This document shows positions 5,982-9,342 of a stretch of 9,342 nt of DNA, in pieces. The stretch's first letter is position 1, and each line of letters starts with the position of its first letter. The stretch is from CAYPEL01 sp964409635. Its GTDB lineage: Bacteria; Pseudomonadota; Gammaproteobacteria; DSM-19610. Below the pieces are notes generated by a model. It was not told the origin of the DNA. It made no database searches and saw only the letters and a program-made list of their open reading frames with translations. The DNA is taken from NCBI GenBank assembly GCA_964409635.1, contig CAYPEL010000113.1:1-9342 (forward strand). Direction: 5' to 3'. The position numbers were made by a program, and so were the translations under genes.

Positions 5982-6401
5982 ATGAGTTTGAAAGGCAGTA
6001 AAACTGAAAAGAATTTGAAAGACGCTTTTGCCGGTGAATCACAGGCAAATCGCCGTTACCTCTATTTTGCAGCTAAAGCCGATGTGGAAGGCTACAACGA
6101 TGTAGCTGCTGTATTCCGCTCCACGGCAGAAGGTGAAACCGGTCATGCGCATGGCCATCTGGAATACCTGGAAGAAGTTGGCGATCCGGCGACCGGGCTG
6201 CCAATTGGCGGTACCTCAGATAACCTGAAAGCGGCTATTGCGGGCGAGACCCACGAATACACCGATATGTATCCTGGTATGGCAAAGTCTGCGCGCGGCG
6301 AAAGCTTCGACGAAATTGCCGACTGGTTTGAAACCCTGGCTAAAGCAGAACGCTCCCACGCCAACCGTTTCCAGAAAGCACTGGATACACTGGATACTTA
6401 G
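5982..6401 (+). CDS. Rubrerythrin-family diiron protein without a rubredoxin domain
   Basis: Rubrerythrins are ferritin-like four-helix-bundle proteins that reduce hydrogen peroxide at a diiron site, in the cytosol. The 139-residue protein carries the ligand set of the family: E19 in GESQANRRY, E52 and H55 in EGETGH, E89 and E92 in GETHEY, and E123 and H126 in AERSH. These match the two ExxH motifs and the central ExxE of Desulfovibrio rubrerythrin. The C-terminal rubredoxin domain is absent: there are no cysteines at all, and the protein ends just after the last helix. It therefore needs an outside electron donor. The ATG is preceded by GGAG at a 7-nt spacing. A strong terminator follows, so it can be expressed on its own. 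The iron-sulfur protein and DUF3501 gene downstream are its usual companions as I recall the neighbourhood. Peroxidase activity is inferred from the family. Confidence 0.92.
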   Translation: MSLKGSKTEKNLKDAFAGESQANRRYLYFAAKADVEGYNDVAAVFRSTAEGETGHAHGHLEYLEEVGDPATGLPIGGTSDNLKAAIAGETHEYTDMYPGMAKSARGESFDEIADWFETLAKAERSHANRFQKALDTLDT

Positions 6402-6421
6402 TCCAGTATACAGATCAAATC

Positions 6422-6450
6422 ACCGGGCCTTACCTGGCCCGGTTGTTTTA
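6422..6450 (+). terminator. Intrinsic terminator after rubrerythrin
   Basis: ACCGGGCC (6422-6429), a 6-nt loop and GGCCCGGT (6436-6443) form a perfect 8-bp GC-rich stem followed by TGTTTTAT. It sits between genes 1 and 2 of the trio and would limit read-through into the iron-sulfur gene. Confidence 0.82.
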
Positions 6451-6454
6451 TAAT
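6449..6454 (+). promoter_or_regulatory. Possible -10 box for the iron-sulfur gene
   Basis: A perfect TATAAT lies right after the terminator hairpin and 62 nt before the ATG at 6517. No acceptable -35 box is visible 16-18 nt upstream, where the terminator stem sits. It may be an activator-dependent promoter or chance. Confidence 0.25.
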
Positions 6455-6516
6455 TAAAATTCACTTATTTGGCGAGCCTGTCTCTCAAGGCTGGCCTGCA
6501 CTCCTGGAGTTTCACC

Positions 6517-7848
6517 ATGCCCTTGCGTGAAGGCAGCCTGGAAGCACCAACCCGACATCCTCTCGATTGGTTAAGCGACGACTTTTATAACCAGCAAGCG
6601 TTATTTGAAGAACTGGAGCGTGTGTTCGAAATTTGCCACGGCTGCCGACGTTGTTTCAATTTGTGTAACGCCTTTCCGACGCTGTTTGATGCCATCGACG
6701 AATCGGACACCCTGGAGCTCGATGGTGTGAGTAAGCGCGTCTACTGGGACGTTGTAGACCACTGTTATTTGTGTGACATGTGCTACATGACCAAATGTCC
6801 GTACGTACCGCCACACGAATGGAATATAGATTTCCCGCACCTGATGTTGCGCGCCAAGGCGGTTAAATTCAAAAAGGGTGAAACCCGGATCCGGGATAAA
6901 ATCCTGACATCAACGGATGCCGTCGGCAAGCTGGCCGGAATACCCGTTATTTCTTCCGTGGTGAACGCGGTTAACCGGATGCCGGTAGGCCGGAAAGTAC
7001 TTGAGGAAGTTATGGAAGTACACTCACAGGCGGCGTTACCTGAATACCATTCCAGAACATTACGCAAGCGGCTTTCGTCATTGGGTGGCGACGCGGCTGA
7101 CAGTGTGGCGGCGGGCTCCACGCAGGGTAAAGTGGCCTTGTTCGCAACCTGTTACGGAAATTACAACGCACCCGAATTGGGCGAAGACCTGGCCGCAATT
7201 TTCAAGCACAACGACATACCCGTGCGCATAGCCGAAAAAGAAAGTTGCTGTGGTATGCCCAAGCTGGAACTGGGTGACCTGGAGGCGGTGGCTAAAGCAA
7301 AAGCCAAGAATATTCCTCAGCTAGTAAAGATGATAGATCAGGGTTGGGATATTGTAGCGCCAGTTCCGTCCTGTGTGCTGATGTTCAAGCAGGAACTGCC
7401 CTTGATGTTTCCCGAAGACGCTGATGTCGCCAAAGTGCAAGACAATATTTATGATCCCTTTGAATATCTGGCCATCCGGCATAAACACAGCCTGTTGAAA
7501 ACCGACTTCCAGCAATCGCTGGGTAAGATTGCTTATCACGTTGCCTGTCATTTGCGGGTGCAGAATATCGGTATGAAAACGCGCGACATTTTACAGCTGG
7601 TGCCGGACACCGAAGTCGAAGCCATCGAGCGCTGTTCCGGGCATAACGGAACTTATGCAGTGAAAAAAGAGTTTCACGAGACCTCCATGAAAATCTGTAA
7701 GCCCGTCGTGAACAAAGTGGAAAAAGCCGGTGCCGAACACTATTGCAGTGATTGTCCCATGGCCGGTCACCAGATCAGGAACGGCTTGTCCGAACCACGC
7801 GAGCCTGAGCACCCGCTTAAATTGCTGCGCATGGCTTATGGTCTGTAA
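6517..7848 (+). CDS. GlpC/heterodisulfide reductase-like iron-sulfur protein with two CCG domains
   Basis: This 443-residue protein has the layout of GlpC and HdrD-type electron-transfer subunits. Two N-terminal [4Fe-4S] motifs are C40-x2-C43-x2-C46-x3-C50 and C83-x2-C86-x2-C89-x4-C94. Two cysteine-rich (CCG) domains follow: C212...C244-C245-G246-M-P...C286, then C344-H...C373-S374-G375...C410-x2-C413. The second motif has an extra residue before its last cysteine, and the second CCG reads CSG. No signal peptide or membrane helix is visible. A longer frame starts at TTG 6469, but ATG 6517 has GGAG 7 nt upstream and begins MPLREGSLEAPTRHPLDW, which I recall as the conserved family start. By homology it passes electrons through iron-sulfur clusters, perhaps to the neighbouring rubrerythrin. 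Substrate and partner are unknown. It is probably not GlpC itself, since no glpA or glpB is present. Confidence 0.9.
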   Translation: MPLREGSLEAPTRHPLDWLSDDFYNQQALFEELERVFEICHGCRRCFNLCNAFPTLFDAIDESDTLELDGVSKRVYWDVVDHCYLCDMCYMTKCPYVPPHEWNIDFPHLMLRAKAVKFKKGETRIRDKILTSTDAVGKLAGIPVISSVVNAVNRMPVGRKVLEEVMEVHSQAALPEYHSRTLRKRLSSLGGDAADSVAAGSTQGKVALFATCYGNYNAPELGEDLAAIFKHNDIPVRIAEKESCCGMPKLELGDLEAVAKAKAKNIPQLVKMIDQGWDIVAPVPSCVLMFKQELPLMFPEDADVAKVQDNIYDPFEYLAIRHKHSLLKTDFQQSLGKIAYHVACHLRVQNIGMKTRDILQLVPDTEVEAIERCSGHNGTYAVKKEFHETSMKICKPVVNKVEKAGAEHYCSDCPMAGHQIRNGLSEPREPEHPLKLLRMAYGL

Positions 7849-7876
7849 TAGTACAGATTACTACCAACCAGGTTTT

Positions 7877-7901
7877 GTAGGGTGGGTTTCACCCACTCTA
7901 C
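7877..7901. repeat. REP-like hairpin between the iron-sulfur gene and the DUF3501 gene
   Basis: GTAGGGTGGGT, TTC and ACCCACTCTAC form an 11-bp stem with one G-T pair and a 3-nt loop. Sequences of the GTAGGGTGGGTTTCACCCAC type recur in many gammaproteobacterial genomes as intergenic REP-like repeats. It lies 29 nt before the next ATG and has no T-run, so it may stabilise the upstream mRNA end and is unlikely to stop transcription. Confidence 0.62.
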
Positions 7902-7930
7902 TGAGAGAGTGCTATTAGGCAGCTTATATT

Positions 7931-8515
7931 ATGAACAGACTGACCAGAGACGATCTTTATACGCTTGAAAAATACGCCGAAGTGCGCAAGGATTTCCGCA
8001 CTCAAGTAATGGCGCACAAAAAAAATCGCCGGGTTCCCTTGGGATCAAATGCCGCGCTGTATTTTGAAGACCGAATGACCATGCAGTACCAGGTTCAGGA
8101 AATGCTGCGTATTGAGCGGATATTCGAAGTGGTCGGTATTGAAGAAGAACTCAATGCCTATAATCCACTGATACCGGACGGCAATAATTTGAAAGCCACG
8201 TTCATGATCGAAGTGGCGGATGAAAATGAGCGCCGCAAGGTGTTGTCTACTTTACTGGGGGTGGAAAACCAGGTCTGGTTACGCATTGATGGTTTTGATC
8301 CCGTATTCGCAATCGCCGACGAAGACCTGGAGAGAGAAACAGAGGAAAAAACATCATCCGTGCATTTTATGCGTTTTGAATTTAACCAGGAAATGGTTGC
8401 CGCCGCGCGGCAGGGTGCGGCGATAGGCGCAGGGATCAGCCACCAGCACTATACCCAGCAGCTCGAACCCTTACCTGAAAATATCCGCGCCGCACTGTCA
8501 GCAGATTTCGAATAG
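7931..8515 (+). CDS. DUF3501 family protein
   Basis: The 194-residue protein begins MNRLTRDDLYTLEKYAEVRK and contains DRMTMQYQVQEMLRIERIFE (about 46-65), a middle mixed segment ending in GFDPVFAIADEDLERETEEK, and TSSVHFMRFEFN before a C-terminal AARQGAAIGAGISHQHY stretch. I recognise this as DUF3501, a family of unknown function found next to rubrerythrin and GlpC-like iron-sulfur genes. There are no cysteines, no signal peptide and no membrane helix, so it is a soluble protein that does not bind iron-sulfur clusters by cysteine. The many charged residues and conserved HxH near the end (SHQHY) could bind metal, but that is only a guess. The ATG at 7931 has a poor ribosome binding site (TTAGG about 12 nt upstream). 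It ends before a convincing heat-shock promoter, so it is probably the last gene of its unit. Confidence 0.85.
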   Translation: MNRLTRDDLYTLEKYAEVRKDFRTQVMAHKKNRRVPLGSNAALYFEDRMTMQYQVQEMLRIERIFEVVGIEEELNAYNPLIPDGNNLKATFMIEVADENERRKVLSTLLGVENQVWLRIDGFDPVFAIADEDLERETEEKTSSVHFMRFEFNQEMVAAARQGAAIGAGISHQHYTQQLEPLPENIRAALSADFE

Positions 8516-8537
8516 CCGCTGTTAAATAAAGTTCTTT

Positions 8538-8566
8538 CCCAAAGGGCTTGAAACCCGGCCTTTGGG
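8538..8566. repeat. Inverted repeat overlapping the hsp20 promoter
   Basis: CCCAAAGG (8538-8545) and CCTTTGGG (8559-8566) form a perfect 8-bp stem around a 13-nt loop that holds the -35 box of the heat-shock promoter. It may serve as the end of the DUF3501 transcript, though no T-run follows, or as a binding site over the promoter. Confidence 0.45.
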
Positions 8567-8575
8567 CTCCCATAT
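8547..8575 (+). promoter_or_regulatory. Sigma-32 heat-shock promoter
   Basis: CTTGAAA (8547-8553) followed after 14 nt by TCCCATAT (8568-8575) matches the RpoH consensus CTTGAAA-N11-16-CCCCATNT with a single mismatch. It lies 55 nt before the hsp20 start codon, giving a leader of about 50 nt. Confidence 0.85.
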
Positions 8576-8614
8576 ATAAACCAGACGAGGCACAGCCTGT
8601 GCCGTAACAGTTAT

Positions 8615-8631
8615 TTTGGGAGGTATCCAAA
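8615..8631 (+). promoter_or_regulatory. Possible RNA-thermometer hairpin at the hsp20 ribosome binding site
   Basis: TTTGG (8615-8619), a GAGGTAT loop and CCAAA (8627-8631) can form a short weak stem that takes in part of the GGGAGG ribosome binding site and the first base of the ATG. Small heat-shock genes in proteobacteria often carry ROSE or fourU thermometers, but this stem is shorter than those and is not a recognised class. Confidence 0.35.
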
Positions 8632-9077
8632 TGAGTTTAGTCCGTTATGAACCCTGGGGTTTTCTGAACCAGTTGCACGGTGACCTGGATCACTTTTTTG
8701 ATCGTAGTCCAGTACAAGACGGTGATCAGGGTAACAGCCTGGTCACCAGTGACTGGACACCCGCCGTTGATATTAAAGAAGAAGATGATAGCTACGTTAT
8801 TCATGCCGATATCCCGGGCGTAGAAGCCAAAGATATCGAAGTCAATATGGAAGACGGTGTGCTGACGATCAGAGGTGAGCGTAATGCGGAAAATCGTGAT
8901 GCAAGCAAACACTACAAGCGCGTAGAACGTGTACGTGGCAGCTTTTATCGCCGCTTCAGCTTACCCGATACGGCGAATACCGATGCCATCAGTGCTAAAT
9001 CGAAGCACGGCGTCTTGGAAGTGATTATTCCCAAGCAGGAAAAATTACAGCCTAAACGCATTACGGTTGAGGGATAA
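8631..9077 (+). CDS. Hsp20 small heat-shock protein (alpha-crystallin family)
   Basis: Small heat-shock proteins hold unfolding proteins in a refoldable state without ATP, in cytosolic oligomers. The 148-residue protein has a short N-terminal arm (MSLVRYEPWGFLNQLHGDLD), an alpha-crystallin domain from about residue 42 to 135 with the signature AKSKHGVLEVIIP (122-134), and a C-terminal I144-T-V146 motif that docks into neighbouring subunits. This is the common proteobacterial Hsp20 type. The ATG at 8631 has a GGGAGG ribosome binding site 7 nt upstream; an in-frame TTG at 8616 lies upstream of that site and is rejected. The sigma-32 promoter and a terminator flank it, so it forms a single-gene unit. 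Confidence 0.95.
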   Translation: MSLVRYEPWGFLNQLHGDLDHFFDRSPVQDGDQGNSLVTSDWTPAVDIKEEDDSYVIHADIPGVEAKDIEVNMEDGVLTIRGERNAENRDASKHYKRVERVRGSFYRRFSLPDTANTDAISAKSKHGVLEVIIPKQEKLQPKRITVEG

Positions 9078-9095
9078 GGCCGTAGCATTGGATTT

Positions 9096-9126
9096 CCCCT
9101 GCGGATGAAACCCCGCAGGGGTATTT
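9096..9126 (+). terminator. Terminator after hsp20
   Basis: CCCCTGCGG (9096-9104), an 8-nt loop and CCGCAGGGG (9113-9121) form a perfect 9-bp stem followed by TATTTAT. The stem is strong and the T-run is short. Confidence 0.75.
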
Positions 9127-9131
9127 ATAAA

Positions 9132-9284
9132 CTCAAGTTTCGGAGTTCAGGTGAGAGCAGTTAGTCTCAGAGCCAGGCGGTGTAGCGCTTAATTTGGAAC
9201 CGTAGCCAGCAGGGATGCCGGCTTCGAGCGTACAGGGATGTATTTACACCGCCTGGCGGCACCCACTGAACTCCGAAACTTGAG
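9132..9284. repeat. Second inverted-repeat-bounded element (MITE-like, about 153 bp)
   Basis: CTCAAGTTTCGGAGTTCAG (9132-9150) recurs as a perfect 19-bp inverted copy at 9266-9284. A nested perfect 13-bp pair, GCCAGGCGGTGTA at 9172-9184 and its complement at 9245-9257, lies inside. The core holds a CAGGGATG direct repeat (about 9211 and 9233) flanking a GCCGGC-containing stretch, a pattern I recall from repeats in gammaproteobacterial genomes. No gene is visible in it. The ends differ in sequence from those of the element at 5532-5779. No clear target-site duplication was found. Confidence 0.65.
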
Positions 9285-9287
9285 ATA

Positions 9288-9342
9288 TTAACTGGCCGTC
9301 ATTCTCTGTTCTGTTTCAATAAACGGTTCCGGTTTGGCAATG
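9288..9342 (-). CDS. C-terminal end of an unidentified gene, cut by the window edge
   Basis: The minus strand is open from the window edge to a TAA at 9290-9288 and reads IAKPEPFIETEQRMTAS. It converges on hsp20, with the repeat element and terminator between them. Only 17 residues are visible, so the product cannot be named and the frame itself may be accidental. Confidence 0.3.
   Translation of the reverse strand, partial: IAKPEPFIETEQRMTAS

Noticed and set aside
6469..6516. TTG start at 6469 for the iron-sulfur protein
   Set aside because: It has no ribosome binding site; ATG at 6517 has GGAG at 7 nt and starts the conserved N-terminus.

Overview
The window looks like a piece of a gammaproteobacterial chromosome of roughly balanced base composition. 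The evidence is the xseB-ispA-dxs gene order, a thiL followed by what may be the start of pgpA, and a heat-shock gene behind a recognisable sigma-32 promoter. I cannot name the genus from sequence alone.

Region 1 (1-1177) carries thiL on the + strand. It is followed by a short overlapping reading frame that looks like the N-terminus of pgpA, cut off where folE2 ends. Region 2 (1178-5519) is a five-gene minus-strand block, read in the order xseB, ispA, dxs, queD, folE2. It joins the MEP-pathway entry enzyme and farnesyl diphosphate synthase to two pterin/deazapurine enzymes. FolE2 makes dihydroneopterin triphosphate from GTP and QueD converts it to the queuosine precursor carboxytetrahydropterin. 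xseB overlaps ispA by about 20 nt if the TTG start is right, and queD and folE2 are 3 nt apart. A weak internal promoter candidate lies before dxs.

Region 3 (5520-5981) is a 460-base divergent intergenic region. Most of it is a 248-bp non-coding element bounded by near-perfect 23-bp inverted repeats, containing a 114-nt hairpin and a second small hairpin. The rest holds a good sigma-70-type promoter, palindromes that could be operators, and a leader hairpin upstream of a rubrerythrin gene.

Region 4 (5982-8515) is a + strand trio: a rubredoxin-less rubrerythrin, a GlpC/heterodisulfide-reductase-like double iron-sulfur plus CCG protein, and a DUF3501 protein. I recognise this gene neighbourhood as recurrent but know of no assigned function. 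It is the best candidate in the window for an undescribed redox or peroxide-defence system. A strong intrinsic terminator separates gene 1 from gene 2, and a REP-like hairpin separates gene 2 from gene 3.

Region 5 (8516-9342) carries an Hsp20 small heat-shock gene with a sigma-32 promoter, a possible SD-occluding leader hairpin and its own terminator. A second inverted-repeat-bounded element of about 153 bp follows, and then the C-terminal tail of an unidentified minus-strand gene at the window edge.
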